Below, one piece after another: positions 34,684 through 43,616 of a stretch of 64,000 bases of DNA. Every line of letters starts with the position of its first letter. The stretch's first letter is position 1. The DNA comes from Bordetella parapertussis (lineage in GTDB: Bacteria > Pseudomonadota > Gammaproteobacteria > Burkholderiales > Casimicrobiaceae): assembly GCA_943331295.2 (NCBI GenBank), contig CALQLA020000023.1, forward strand, positions 1-64,000, written 5' to 3'. The position numbers and the translations under genes are program-made. The notes beneath the pieces are model-generated. The model worked only from the letters and a program-made list of their open reading frames with translations, had not been told where the DNA came from and searched no databases.

Positions 34684-36735
34684 ATGGCGCAATTCGCGAC
34701 CGAGAACATTCGCACCGTCGCGCTGGTGGGGCACGGCGCCGCAGGCAAGACGACGCTCGCGGAGGCGCTGCTGCACAAGGCCGGCACCATCGCCGCGCCG
34801 GGCGCGGTCGAGCGCGGAACCTCGGTCAGCGATTTCGACCCGCTCGAGAAGACCTACCAGCACTCGCTGCGGTCGTCGCTGATGCATTTCGAGACCGCCG
34901 ACACCCGCGTGCACCTGATCGATACGCCCGGTTTTCCCGACTTCATCGGCCAGGCGATCGGCGCGCTCGGCGCCGTCGAGACCGTGGCCGTCGTCGTCAA
35001 CGCGCAGGCCGGCCTCGAGATGATCACCTCGCGGATGATGGACTGGGCCGCGAAGCGCAAGCTGTGCCGGATCGTCGTCGTCAACAAGATCGACGCCGAC
35101 AACGTCGACCTGCCCGCGCTGCTCGCGTCGATCCAGGCGGCCTATGGCAAGGAGTGCCTGCCGATCAATCTGCCGGCCGACGGCCGCAAGCGCGTCGTCG
35201 ACTGCTTCTTCAACCCCTCGGGCGACTCCGATTTCTCGTCGGTGGCGGCGGCGCACCAGGCGCTGGTCGACCAGGTCGTCGAGGTCGACGAGGCGCTGAT
35301 GTCGCTCTATCTCGAGCAGGGCGAGATCTCCGCGGAGCAGCTGCACGCGCCGTTCGAGGCGGCGCTGCGCGAGGGCCACCTGATCCCCGTGTGCTTCACC
35401 TCCGCGCGCAACGGCGTGGGCATCAACGAGCTGCTGGAGATCATGGTCAAGCTGATGCCCAATCCGACCGAGGGCAACCCGCCGCTCTTCTACCGGGGCG
35501 AGGAAGGGATGCACGAAGGCTTCCGCTCGGTGCCCGACCCGAAGCTGCACGTGCTCGCCCATGTCTGGAAGATCGTCGTCGACCCGTTCGTCGGCAAGCT
35601 CGGCATCTTCCGCGTGCACCAGGGCACCGTGACCCGCGACACGCAGCTCTTCGTCGGGGACGGCCGCAAGCCGTTCAAGGTCGGCCACCTGCTGATGCTG
35701 CAGGGTGGCAAGAGCGTCGAGATCGACCGCGCGGTGCCGGGAGACCTCGCGGCGGTGGCGAAGGTCGACGAGATCGGGTTCGACTGCGTGCTGCACGACT
35801 CGCACGACGAGGACCACATCCACATGCAGCCGCTCGAGTTCCCGGTCCCGATGCAGGGTGTCGCCATCACGCCGAAGAAGCGCGGCGACGAGCAGCGCAT
35901 CTCGGACGTCCTCCACCGGCTGATGGCCGAGGACCCGACGATCTCGCTGGAGCACGACCCGGTGCTCAACGAGACCGTGCTGCGCGCGCTGGGCGAGTTG
36001 CACCTGCGCTCGCTGCTCGAGCGGATGGCGAGCCAGTTCAAGGTCGAGATCGACACGCGCCCGCCGCGCATCCCGTACCGCGAGACGATCACCGGCAAGG
36101 CCGAGGGCTTCCACCGGCACAAGAAGCAGACGGGCGGGGCGGGGCAGTTCGGCGAGGTGTCGCTGCGCGTCGAGCCGCGCGAGCGCGGCGCCGGCTTCGA
36201 GTTCGTCGACGCGACCAAGGGCGGCGTGATCCCGCACCAGTTCATGCCGGCGGTGCAGAAGGGCGTGGAGCAGGTGCTCGCCACGGGCGCGGTGGCCGGC
36301 TTCCCGATGCAGGACGTGCGCGTCATCGTCTACGACGGCAAGCATCATCCGGTGGACTCGAAGGAGGTCGCGTTCGTCAGCGCCGGGCGCAAGGCCTTCC
36401 TCGACGCCATCGCGAAGGCGAACCCGATCGTGCTGGAGCCGATCGTGAGCGTCGAGGTAATCTGCCCCGAGGCCAACACCGGCGACATCGCCGGCGACCT
36501 CTCGTCGCGGCGCGGCCAGGTCACCGGCACGCAGGGCCTGCAGCCCGGCATCCTCGCGATCACCGGGAAGGCGCCGCTGGCCGAGCTGGACGGCTACTCG
36601 GCGCGCCTGAAGTCGGTGACCGGCGGCCACGGGTCGTGGTCGATGGCGCTGTCGCACTACGAGCCCGCGCCGCCGGCGGTGCTGCAGCAGCTCGCGACGG
36701 AATTCAGGAAATCGCGCAAGCACGAGGAAGACTGA
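34684..36735 (+). CDS. EF-G-like translation GTPase (divergent paralogue)
   Basis: A 683-residue protein with all EF-G domains: G domain (P-loop GHGAAGKTT, DTPGFPDF, NKIDAD), domain II (about 280-370), and domains III-V to the end (SRRGQVTGTQG in domain V). The switch I segment differs from standard EF-G. After GTSVSDFDPLE, the usual ERGITI becomes TYQHSLRSS. This is typical of the second EF-G-like lineage, whose role is not settled. It is not in an rpsL-rpsG-tuf setting, so it is probably not the main elongation factor. It lies 157 bases after pilL, and an AGGGGG ribosome-binding site precedes the ATG. Confidence 0.88.
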   Translation: MAQFATENIRTVALVGHGAAGKTTLAEALLHKAGTIAAPGAVERGTSVSDFDPLEKTYQHSLRSSLMHFETADTRVHLIDTPGFPDFIGQAIGALGAVETVAVVVNAQAGLEMITSRMMDWAAKRKLCRIVVVNKIDADNVDLPALLASIQAAYGKECLPINLPADGRKRVVDCFFNPSGDSDFSSVAAAHQALVDQVVEVDEALMSLYLEQGEISAEQLHAPFEAALREGHLIPVCFTSARNGVGINELLEIMVKLMPNPTEGNPPLFYRGEEGMHEGFRSVPDPKLHVLAHVWKIVVDPFVGKLGIFRVHQGTVTRDTQLFVGDGRKPFKVGHLLMLQGGKSVEIDRAVPGDLAAVAKVDEIGFDCVLHDSHDEDHIHMQPLEFPVPMQGVAITPKKRGDEQRISDVLHRLMAEDPTISLEHDPVLNETVLRALGELHLRSLLERMASQFKVEIDTRPPRIPYRETITGKAEGFHRHKKQTGGAGQFGEVSLRVEPRERGAGFEFVDATKGGVIPHQFMPAVQKGVEQVLATGAVAGFPMQDVRVIVYDGKHHPVDSKEVAFVSAGRKAFLDAIAKANPIVLEPIVSVEVICPEANTGDIAGDLSSRRGQVTGTQGLQPGILAITGKAPLAELDGYSARLKSVTGGHGSWSMALSHYEPAPPAVLQQLATEFRKSRKHEED

Positions 36736-36737
36736 CC

Positions 36738-36760
36738 GCTCGCGCTCAACCCGGGCTACG
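36738..36760. repeat. REP-like repeat, copy 2 (single arm)
   Basis: A single arm with the core CGCTCAACCCGGGCTACG, directly after the EF-G stop. No second arm is present, although CCCCGGG occurs 15 bases later. It sits between the convergent EF-G and photolyase genes. Confidence 0.7.
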
Positions 36761-36783
36761 CAAGCAACGCAGGCCCCGGGAAG

Positions 36784-38283
36784 TCACATGCGCGGCGCGG
36801 CGTCGCGCACGGCGCCGAACAGCTCGAGCGTCCGGGTGCGGGCCGCGGCATGGTCGACGATGGGCGGCGGATAGTCGCGCCCGATCACGACACCCCTGGC
36901 CTGCTGGAGTGCCGGGGGCACGAGCCACGGCGCGTGGATCTCCCGCGCGTCGAGCGCCGCGATCTCGGGCACGTAGCGCCGGATGAACCGGCCCTCGGGA
37001 TCGAAGCGTTCCGACTGCGTCACCGGGTTGAAGATGCGGAACCACGGCTGCGCATCGCAGCCGGTCGATGCCGCCCATTGCCAGCCGCCGTTGTTCGACG
37101 CAAGGTCGAAGTCGATCAGCGCCGCCGCGAAGTGCTTCTCGCCCGCCCGCCAGTCGACGTGCAGGTCCTTGACGAGGAAGCTCGCGGTGATCATCCGCAG
37201 CCGGTTGTGCATGTAGCCGGTGGCGCTCAACTGCCGCATCGCCGCGTCGACGATCGGGTAGCCGGTGCGGCCCTCGCGCCAGGCGGCCAGGTGCCGCGGG
37301 TCGTTCGGGAACAGGAGCGCGTCGAACGCGGGCTTGAAGGCGGCGTCGACGACGCGCGGGTGGTGCCACAGGATCTGCGCGTAGAACTCGCGCCAGATGA
37401 GCTCCGACAGCCATGTCGCCGCGCCCTCGCCCCCGGGACGCAGCGAGCGCGCGTGCGCGTGCCGCGCGAGCTCGCGGATCGACACCGTGCCGAAGCGCAG
37501 GTGCACCGACAGGTAAGAGGGGCCCTTCACCGCCGGATAGTCGCGTGCCTCGCGGTAGCGGTCGATCCGCCGCGCGAAGTCCCGGAACAGCGCGGCGCCG
37601 CCCGCCATGCCGGCGACGACGCCGAGCGCGCCCAGGTTGGTCGGCGCGAACCCGAGCGCGGCGAGCGATGGCAGTGCCGCGCCTGCCGCGGCCACCGGCG
37701 CCGGTGGCGGCGCCAGCGCGCCGGCGACGTCGGCGTCGCCGTACGGCGCGAGGTGCGACGGCTTCAGCGCCTTCAGCCACGCGTTCTTGTAGGGCGTGAA
37801 GACCGAGAACGGCCGGCCGCCCTGGGTCAGGATCTCGTCGCGCTCGAAGACCACCTGGTCCTTGGCGAGCGAGAAGGCGATGCCGTCCTCGGCGAGCGCG
37901 GCGGCGATGGCGGCGTCCCTCGCCTGGGCGGCCGGTTCGTAGTCGCAGTTCGCGAAGACGGTGTCGACGCCGAGCGCTGCGGCGAGCTCGGGAATCGCCG
38001 TCCGCGCATGGGCGTGGCGGACGATGAGCCCGCCGCCGCGGCCTTCGAGCGCCGCGGCGAGCGCGGCGACGCTGCCGTGGATGAACTCGACGCGGCGGTC
38101 GGCGGAGGACGGCAACGGGTCGAGGATCTCGCGGTCGAAGACGAATGCGCAGTAGACGGTCTGCGCCGCCGCGCGCGCCGCGTGCAGCGCGGCATGGTCG
38201 AAGTCGCGCAGGTCGCGGCGGAACCAGACGAGCGCGCGGCTGGATCGGCGCCGGGCGCTGTCGCGGGAGGGGAGCGATTTCAT
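36784..38283 (-). CDS. phr: Deoxyribodipyrimidine photolyase (class I CPD type)
   Basis: A 499-residue flavoprotein. The N-terminal antenna Rossmann domain starts VWFRRDLRDFDHAAL. The FAD-binding C-terminal half contains GPSYLSVHLRFGTVS, LIWREFYAQIL, GYPIVDAAMRQL, GYMHNRLRMITASFLVKDL and DFDLASNNGGWQWAAS. The asparagine in SNNGGWQW and the Trp set fit light-driven repair of cyclobutane pyrimidine dimers. It is divergent from yqgE and convergent with the EF-G-like gene. A DASH-type cryptochrome is less likely given length and motifs. Confidence 0.92.
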   Translation of the reverse strand: MKSLPSRDSARRRSSRALVWFRRDLRDFDHAALHAARAAAQTVYCAFVFDREILDPLPSSADRRVEFIHGSVAALAAALEGRGGGLIVRHAHARTAIPELAAALGVDTVFANCDYEPAAQARDAAIAAALAEDGIAFSLAKDQVVFERDEILTQGGRPFSVFTPYKNAWLKALKPSHLAPYGDADVAGALAPPPAPVAAAGAALPSLAALGFAPTNLGALGVVAGMAGGAALFRDFARRIDRYREARDYPAVKGPSYLSVHLRFGTVSIRELARHAHARSLRPGGEGAATWLSELIWREFYAQILWHHPRVVDAAFKPAFDALLFPNDPRHLAAWREGRTGYPIVDAAMRQLSATGYMHNRLRMITASFLVKDLHVDWRAGEKHFAAALIDFDLASNNGGWQWAASTGCDAQPWFRIFNPVTQSERFDPEGRFIRRYVPEIAALDAREIHAPWLVPPALQQARGVVIGRDYPPPIVDHAAARTRTLELFGAVRDAAPRM

Positions 38284-38289
38284 GCGTAA

Positions 38290-38318
38290 TTGTGCCGGGG
38301 GGGCGCGACGTTTACAAT
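38290..38318 (+). promoter_or_regulatory. Candidate promoter of yqgE giving a leaderless transcript
   Basis: TTGTGC (38290) and TACAAT (38313) are 17 bases apart. The -10 box ends 7 bases before the yqgE ATG at 38326, so transcription would start at or next to the start codon and leave no room for a Shine-Dalgarno. The -35 is weak (3 of 6). Confidence 0.5.
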
Positions 38319-38325
38319 TGACGTC

Positions 38326-38892
38326 ATGGGCAGCGCAACCGCGAACTTCACCGATCACTTCCTGATCGCCATGCCGAACATGGCGGATCCGCATTTCGCC
38401 AACACGCTGACCTACGTCTGCGAGCACAGCGACAGCGGCGCGCTCGGCATCGTCGTCAACAAGCCGATCGACATGAAGCTCGCGGCGCTGTTCGAGCAGG
38501 TCGACATCGCGCTGCCCGACGCGTCGCTCGCCGACACGCCGGTGCATTTCGGCGGCCCGGTCCAGGTCGACCGCGGTTTCGTGCTGCATCGACCCCTCGG
38601 CAAGTGGCAGTCGACGCTCGCCGTCGGCGACGACATGGGCCTCACCACGTCGAAGGACGTGCTCGAGGCGCTGGGCCGCGGCGACGGTCCGCGCGACGTC
38701 TTCGTGTCGCTGGGCTATGCCGGGTGGTCCGCCGGCCAGCTGGAGCAGGAGATCGCGCAGAACGCGTGGCTGACCGTCGCTGCCGATCCCGGCGTTCTGT
38801 TCGACACGCCCGCCGCCGAGCGCCTGCCCGCGGCGATGCGGCTCCTCGGCATCGACTTCACCCGGTTGTCCGACGATGTCGGCCACGCCTGA
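38326..38892 (+). CDS. YqgE/AlgH family protein
   Basis: A 188-residue DUF179 protein starting [19 protein letters not shown]. Conserved motifs are [23 protein letters not shown] and [15 protein letters not shown]. The biochemical role is not known; in Pseudomonas the homologue AlgH was linked to alginate control. It begins the run yqgE-ruvX-pyrR-pyrB-pyrC', whose order is conserved in many beta- and gammaproteobacteria. ruvX starts 3 bases after its stop. Confidence 0.9.
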   Translation: MGSATANFTDHFLIAMPNMADPHFANTLTYVCEHSDSGALGIVVNKPIDMKLAALFEQVDIALPDASLADTPVHFGGPVQVDRGFVLHRPLGKWQSTLAVGDDMGLTTSKDVLEALGRGDGPRDVFVSLGYAGWSAGQLEQEIAQNAWLTVAADPGVLFDTPAAERLPAAMRLLGIDFTRLSDDVGHA

Positions 38893-38895
38893 CGC

Positions 38896-39360
38896 TTGAA
38901 CGCCGCGACGACCGAACGCCCGGCCGCCGCGACGATCGCGACGGTGCTGGCCTTCGACTTCGGCACGCGCCGGATCGGCATCGCCGTCGGCAACACGATG
39001 ATGCGCACCGCCCATCCGCTGACGACCATCGACGACGACGCGAACGCCGTGCGGTTCGCGACGATCGACGCGCTGGTCGCGGAGTGGGCGCCGGCCGCCT
39101 TCGTCGTCGGCCGCCCGCTCGCCGCCGACGGCGCGGACATCGAGATGACGGCGCGCGCCGAGCGCTTCGCCCGGCAGCTCGAGGGCCGCTACCGGCTGCC
39201 GGTGGCGCGGGTGGACGAGCGCTACACGTCGCGCGCCGCATCGTCGATGCTGGTCGACGCCGGCGTGCGCGGCCGCGCGCGCGTCGCGGTCGAGGACCAG
39301 GTCGCCGCCCAGATCATCCTCCAATCGTGGTTCGACGACGCCGCGCGCGCAAGCCCATGA
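38896..39360 (+). CDS. ruvX: Putative pre-16S rRNA nuclease / Holliday-junction resolvase RuvX (YqgF)
   Basis: A 154-residue RNase H-fold protein. TTG at 38896 is the only sensible start, 3 bases after the yqgE stop. The family motifs are AFDFGTRRIGIAVG (catalytic Asp), VVGRPLAADG, VDERYTSRAA and EDQVAAQIILQ. YqgF homologues process the 5' end of pre-16S rRNA and are also described as Holliday-junction resolvases. The stop overlaps the pyrR ATG (ATGA). Confidence 0.92.
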   Translation: MNAATTERPAAATIATVLAFDFGTRRIGIAVGNTMMRTAHPLTTIDDDANAVRFATIDALVAEWAPAAFVVGRPLAADGADIEMTARAERFARQLEGRYRLPVARVDERYTSRAASSMLVDAGVRGRARVAVEDQVAAQIILQSWFDDAARASP

Positions 39361-39902
39361 CCTCTCCCGGACTGCCCGGCCTGCCCGATGCCGAGGCGCT
39401 GCTCGCGGCGCTGGCGGAAACCATGCGCGGCGCCGTCGCGAACGACGCGCGCTTCGTGGGCATTCACTCGGGCGGCGCCTGGGTCGCCGATCGCCTCGCG
39501 CTGCTGATCCCCGGCGACCATCCGGTCGGCTACATCGATGTCTCCTTCTACCGCGACGACTTCGGCAGCAAGGGCCTGAAGCCCGAGATGAAGCGCACCG
39601 ACCTGCCGTTCGACGTCGGGGGCGCGACCATCGTCCTCGTCGACGACGTCCTCTACACCGGGCGGAGCGCGCGCGCGGCGATCAACGAGTTGTTCGACTT
39701 CGGCCGGCCGGAGCGGATCGAGCTCGCCGTGCTGGTCGACCGCGGCGGGCGCGAGCTGCCGATCGAGGCGACCTACGTCGGCGCGCGCGTCGCGGTGACG
39801 CGTGACCTGACGCTCGCGCTGTCGCGCACCGGCGACGGCCGGCTGGCGCTCGCGACGGAGCCTGCCGGCGACGCGGCGAAGGCAGGGCGGCCCGATGCGT
39901 AA
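39357..39902 (+). CDS. pyrR: PyrR bifunctional regulator / uracil phosphoribosyltransferase
   Basis: A 181-residue type I phosphoribosyltransferase. The PRPP loop is [16 protein letters not shown], and the SFYRDDF and [10 protein letters not shown] segments are typical of PyrR. It starts inside the ruvX stop (ATGA) and overlaps pyrB by 8 bases, so translation should be coupled. In Gram-positive bacteria PyrR binds pyr mRNA; in proteobacteria its regulatory role is less clear. No pyr attenuator is visible upstream, as the genes abut. Confidence 0.9.
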   Translation: MTSPGLPGLPDAEALLAALAETMRGAVANDARFVGIHSGGAWVADRLALLIPGDHPVGYIDVSFYRDDFGSKGLKPEMKRTDLPFDVGGATIVLVDDVLYTGRSARAAINELFDFGRPERIELAVLVDRGGRELPIEATYVGARVAVTRDLTLALSRTGDGRLALATEPAGDAAKAGRPDA

Positions 39903-40854
39903 TCCGCAACTGAACGCCGCCGGCGATCTCATCCACCTGCTCACGCTCGAGGGGCTGCCGGCCGAGGTCATCGTGCGCATCCTCGACACCGCGGTGCCGT
40001 TCACTTCGATCGGCAAGCGCGAGGTGAAGAAGGTGCCGCTGCTCCGCGGCAAGGCGGTGTTCAACCTGTTCTTCGAGAACTCGACGCGAACCCGGACCAC
40101 GTTCGAGATCGCCGCCAAGCGGCTCTCGGCCGACGTGATCAACCTCAACATCGGCGCGTCGTCGACCAGCAAGGGCGAGACGCTGCTCGACACCATCGAC
40201 AACCTGGTGGCGATGGACGCCGACATGTTCGTCGTCCGCCACGCCCAGTCCGGCGCCCCGCACCTCATCGCCGCGCACCTCAACCGGACCGGCCGCAGCG
40301 ACGTCCACGTGGTCAACGCCGGCGACGGCCGGCACGCGCACCCGACGCAGGGCCTGCTCGACCTCTTCACCATCCGGCACTACAAGCACGACTTCCGCAA
40401 CCTGACCGTCGCGATCGTCGGCGACGTGCTGCATTCGCGCGTCGCGCGCTCGCTGATCCACGGGCTTACCACGCTCGGCACGCCGGAGGTGCGCGTCATC
40501 GGCCCGCAGACGCTGCTACCGACTGCGCTGCAGTCGCTCGGCGTCCGCGTGTTCGGCGACATGCGCGAGGGGCTGAAGGGCTGCGACGCGATCGTGATGC
40601 TGCGGCTCCAGAACGAGCGGATGAAGGGCGCGCTGCTGCCGTCGTCCGGCGAGTTCTTCAAGCACTACGGGCTGACGCCGGAAAAGCTGGCGCTGGCGAA
40701 GCCCGACGCGATCGTCATGCATCCGGGCCCGATGAACCGCGGCGTCGAGATCGATTCGGCCGTCGCCGACGGCGAGCGCAGCGTCATCCTGCCGCAGGTG
40801 ACGTTCGGCATCGCGGTGCGGATGGCGGTGATGAGCATGCTGGCGGGGGCGTGA
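39895..40854 (+). CDS. pyrB: Aspartate carbamoyltransferase catalytic subunit
   Basis: A 319-residue ATCase catalytic chain. The carbamoyl-phosphate site is [13 protein letters not shown], with later motifs [24 protein letters not shown] and [12 protein letters not shown]. It joins aspartate and carbamoyl phosphate in pyrimidine synthesis. No pyrI regulatory chain is present; instead a pyrC' pseudo-dihydroorotase follows after 67 bases. That matches class A ATCases, where PyrB and PyrC' form a dodecamer. Confidence 0.95.
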   Translation: MRNPQLNAAGDLIHLLTLEGLPAEVIVRILDTAVPFTSIGKREVKKVPLLRGKAVFNLFFENSTRTRTTFEIAAKRLSADVINLNIGASSTSKGETLLDTIDNLVAMDADMFVVRHAQSGAPHLIAAHLNRTGRSDVHVVNAGDGRHAHPTQGLLDLFTIRHYKHDFRNLTVAIVGDVLHSRVARSLIHGLTTLGTPEVRVIGPQTLLPTALQSLGVRVFGDMREGLKGCDAIVMLRLQNERMKGALLPSSGEFFKHYGLTPEKLALAKPDAIVMHPGPMNRGVEIDSAVADGERSVILPQVTFGIAVRMAVMSMLAGA

Positions 40855-40921
40855 TGGAGCGCCCCGTCGCACACCCGCGGCGCCCCGCCGCATCCCGCGC
40901 GGCAGGCCCGACGGATCGCCC

Positions 40922-42196
40922 GTGAAGATCGAGATCAGGAACGGTCGCGTCGTCGACCCCCGCCACGGCATCGACCGGGTGACGACGCTCTATCTCGCGG
41001 CCGGCAAGGTGGCCGCGGTCGGCGCGGCGCCCGCCGGGTGGAGCGCGAACCGGACGATCGACGCGACGGGCCTCGTCGTCTGCCCCGGCCTCATCGACCT
41101 TTCGGCGCGGCTGCGCGAGCCGGGCTTCGAATACAAGGCCACGCTCGAGTCCGAGATGCAGGCGGCGGTGGCGGGCGGCGTCACGAGCCTCGCCTGCCCG
41201 CCCGACACCGATCCCGCGCTCGACGAGCCCGGCCTGGTCGAGATGCTGAAGCACCGCGCGCGGTCGCTCAACCAGGCGCATGTCTATCCGGTGGGCGCGC
41301 TCACGGTCGGCCTCGCCGGCGAATCGCTGACCGAGATGGGCGAGCTCGCCGAAGCCGGCTGCGTCGCGTTCTCGCAGGCCGACCTGCCGCTGGTCGACAC
41401 GCAGGTGCTCTACCGCGCGATGCAGTACGCGGCGACGTTCGGGCACCGCGTCTGGCTGCGGCCGCAGGACGCGCACATGGGCAAGGGCGGCGTCGCGCAC
41501 GACGGCGAGGTCGCGACGCGGCTCGGACTCACCGCGATTCCCGCGTCGGCCGAGACCATCGCGCTGATGACCATGCTGGCCCTGGCGCGCGAGACGGGCG
41601 CGAAGCTGCATGTCTGCCGGCTGTCGACCGCCGAGGGCGTCGCCATGATGCGCGGCGCGCGCCGGGACGGCCTGCCGGTGACCTGCGACGTCGCCGCGCA
41701 CCACCTGCATCTCTGCGACATCGACATCGGGTGGTTCGACGCGCAGTGCCGGCTGGTGCCGCCGCTGCGCGGCACCGCCGATCGCGCCGCGTTGCGCGCC
41801 GGGCTGGCCGACGGCACGATCGACCTCGTCTGCTCCGACCACACGCCGGTCGACGACGACGGCAAGCAGGTGCCGTTCGGCGAGGCGGAACCGGGCGCGA
41901 CGGGGCTGGAGCTCCTGCTGCCGCTGACATTGAAGTGGGCGGCAGAGTCGGGGATCGCGCTGCCCGCGGCGCTCGCGCGGATCACCTCGCACCCCGCCGC
42001 CGTGCTCGGGCTCGATGCCGGGCACCTCGGCGTCGGCCAGGCCGCCGACGTCTGCATCTTCGACCCCGATGCCCATTGGACCGTGCTGCCGGCGGCGCTG
42101 CGCAGCCAGGGCAAGAACACGCCGTTCATCGGGCACGAGGTCGCCGGGCGCGTTCGCTGCACCCTGGTCGGCGGGCAGGTCGTCTTCGAGGGCTAG
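40922..42196 (+). CDS. pyrC': Dihydroorotase-like protein PyrC' (likely non-catalytic)
   Basis: A 424-residue amidohydrolase-fold protein starting at GTG. The usual metal-binding H-x-H after the first strand is lost: where active enzymes read D-x-H-x-H-x-R, this one has DLSARLREPG. The loop that normally provides the carboxylated Lys and His also differs. It should therefore be inactive and serve to assemble or stabilise ATCase with PyrB, as known for Pseudomonas PyrC'. The cell would need another true dihydroorotase elsewhere. It follows pyrB on the same strand. Confidence 0.88.
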   Translation: MKIEIRNGRVVDPRHGIDRVTTLYLAAGKVAAVGAAPAGWSANRTIDATGLVVCPGLIDLSARLREPGFEYKATLESEMQAAVAGGVTSLACPPDTDPALDEPGLVEMLKHRARSLNQAHVYPVGALTVGLAGESLTEMGELAEAGCVAFSQADLPLVDTQVLYRAMQYAATFGHRVWLRPQDAHMGKGGVAHDGEVATRLGLTAIPASAETIALMTMLALARETGAKLHVCRLSTAEGVAMMRGARRDGLPVTCDVAAHHLHLCDIDIGWFDAQCRLVPPLRGTADRAALRAGLADGTIDLVCSDHTPVDDDGKQVPFGEAEPGATGLELLLPLTLKWAAESGIALPAALARITSHPAAVLGLDAGHLGVGQAADVCIFDPDAHWTVLPAALRSQGKNTPFIGHEVAGRVRCTLVGGQVVFEG

Positions 42197-42341
42197 GCGC
42201 CCCGGCGCAAGTCGCCCCGTCGCGGTAGCGGTCGCCGCATATCCCCGCGCGGTGCGGGGAATGCCGGCGCTGTGCGCGATGTTCACCCCCATTCGAACCC
42301 CTTGCGCGCGCCGCGGGGCGCGCGCCCAACCGGAGACATGC

Positions 42342-43214
42342 ATGAAACTGGAGCTCGAGCAGGATATCAAGGGCATGCTGCCCGAGAAGAACTTCGACCG
42401 TCGCGACTTCATCTGGACGGCGCTGGGCGCCAGCGCGGCGCTGGCGGTGTCGAATGCGTCGGCGCAGGGCGTGGTCACCGACAGCACCGGCATCGAAGCC
42501 GCCGACATCACGATTCCGGTCGCGAACGGCCAGTTGCGCGGCTACCGCGCGATGCCGCTCACCAACGGGCCGTTCCCGGTGGTGCTGGTTGCCGCGGAGA
42601 TCTTCGGCCTCAACAACTACGTCAAGGACGTCTGCCGCCGGCTCGCCAAGGAAGGCTACTACGCGATCGTCCCCGACCTGTACTCGCGGAAGGTCGACCT
42701 GACGACGATCAAGAGCATGGCCGAGATCATGCCCATCGTGAACAGCAAGTTCGACACCGAGCTGATCGCCGACTACGACGCCACCGTCGAGTTCGCGCGC
42801 GCGAGCTTCAAGGGCGACGTCACCCGGATGGCCATCACCGGCTTCTGCCGCGGCGGCCGCACCATGCTCGTCTACGCCTCGGCGAATCCGACACTGAAGG
42901 CCGCCGCCGCGTGGTACGGGCCGGTGGGCGGGACGGCGAACGAATTCACGCCGAAGTCGGCGATGGATCGCGTCGCCGACATCAAGGTGCCGGTGCTGGG
43001 CCTCTACGGCGGCAAGGATGCCGGCATCCCGGTCGAGCCGGTCGAGAAATTCTTCGCGGCGCTGAAGGCGCAGGGCACGCCGGCGGAACTCGTGATCTTC
43101 CCGGAGGCCGGTCACGGCTTCCACGCCGATTTCCGGCCCGACAACTACCGCAAGGCGGACGCCGACGCGGGCTGGGCGAAGATGCTCGCCTGGTTCCGCA
43201 AGTACGGCGCCTGA
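42342..43214 (+). CDS. Dienelactone hydrolase family protein, Tat-type signal
   Basis: A 290-residue alpha/beta-hydrolase. An N-terminal twin-arginine motif (DRRDFIWTALG, RR at about residues 20-21) is followed by a hydrophobic segment ending SNASA, so it is probably exported folded by the Tat system. The catalytic triad is Cys in GFCRGGR, Asp in GGKDAGI and His in AGHGFH. Most dienelactone hydrolases are cytosolic, so export is noteworthy. CGGAGA lies 8 bases before the ATG. Natural substrate unknown. It converges on yggX, with a palindromic repeat between. Confidence 0.85.
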   Translation: MKLELEQDIKGMLPEKNFDRRDFIWTALGASAALAVSNASAQGVVTDSTGIEAADITIPVANGQLRGYRAMPLTNGPFPVVLVAAEIFGLNNYVKDVCRRLAKEGYYAIVPDLYSRKVDLTTIKSMAEIMPIVNSKFDTELIADYDATVEFARASFKGDVTRMAITGFCRGGRTMLVYASANPTLKAAAAWYGPVGGTANEFTPKSAMDRVADIKVPVLGLYGGKDAGIPVEPVEKFFAALKAQGTPAELVIFPEAGHGFHADFRPDNYRKADADAGWAKMLAWFRKYGA

Positions 43215-43230
43215 CGGGATCGCCCCGTTC

Positions 43231-43338
43231 CGCAGCCCGGGTTGAGCGAATGTGAAACCCGGGGCGTTGCCGAATGGGGCGCGTGCGTCGTTGTTGCCGC
43301 GACCACCCGGGTTTCGCGTTCGCTCAACCCGGGCTAAG
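43231..43338. repeat. REP-like inverted repeat, copy 3 (both arms)
   Basis: Two 33-base arms (43231-43263 and 43306-43338) flank a 42-base loop. Each carries the same CCCGGGTTGAGCGAA core as copy 1. The right arm overlaps the last codons of yggX on the minus strand. It lies between two convergent genes. Confidence 0.85.
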
Positions 43339-43606
43339 CCGCCGGCGGAACGTACCCCGCCGGCATCTCGGCGCCGCCGCCGAAGAAGTGCTGCTCCATC
43401 TGTTCGGCAAGCCACTTGCGCGCCCGCGCGTCGGCGAGCGACAGCCGGTTTTCGTTCACGAGCATCGTCTGGTGGCGCAGCCAGCCCTGCCACGCCTCCT
43501 TCGAGACGCTTTCGTAGATGCGCTTGCCCATCTCGCCGGGGTAGGGCGGGAAGTCGAGGCCTTCGGCCTCGCGTCCGAGTTTCACACATTGCACCATGCG
43601 TGCCAT
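43334..43606 (-). CDS. yggX: Probable Fe(2+)-trafficking protein YggX
   Basis: A 90-residue protein starting [20 protein letters not shown], with the family's conserved Cys near the N-terminus and [20 protein letters not shown]. An AGGAG 7 bases before this ATG decides the start over an upstream in-frame GTG. YggX protects iron-sulfur proteins from oxidation and may hand iron to other proteins. It lies 10 bases after the argA stop, so they are probably one operon. Confidence 0.92.
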   Translation of the reverse strand: MARMVQCVKLGREAEGLDFPPYPGEMGKRIYESVSKEAWQGWLRHQTMLVNENRLSLADARARKWLAEQMEQHFFGGGAEMPAGYVPPAA

Positions 43607-43616
43607 GGGCACTCTC

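Noticed and set aside
38604..39356. A longer PyrR starting inside yqgE
   Set aside because: The upstream frame is the shadow of yqgE and ruvX; the ATGA overlap with ruvX gives the natural start.
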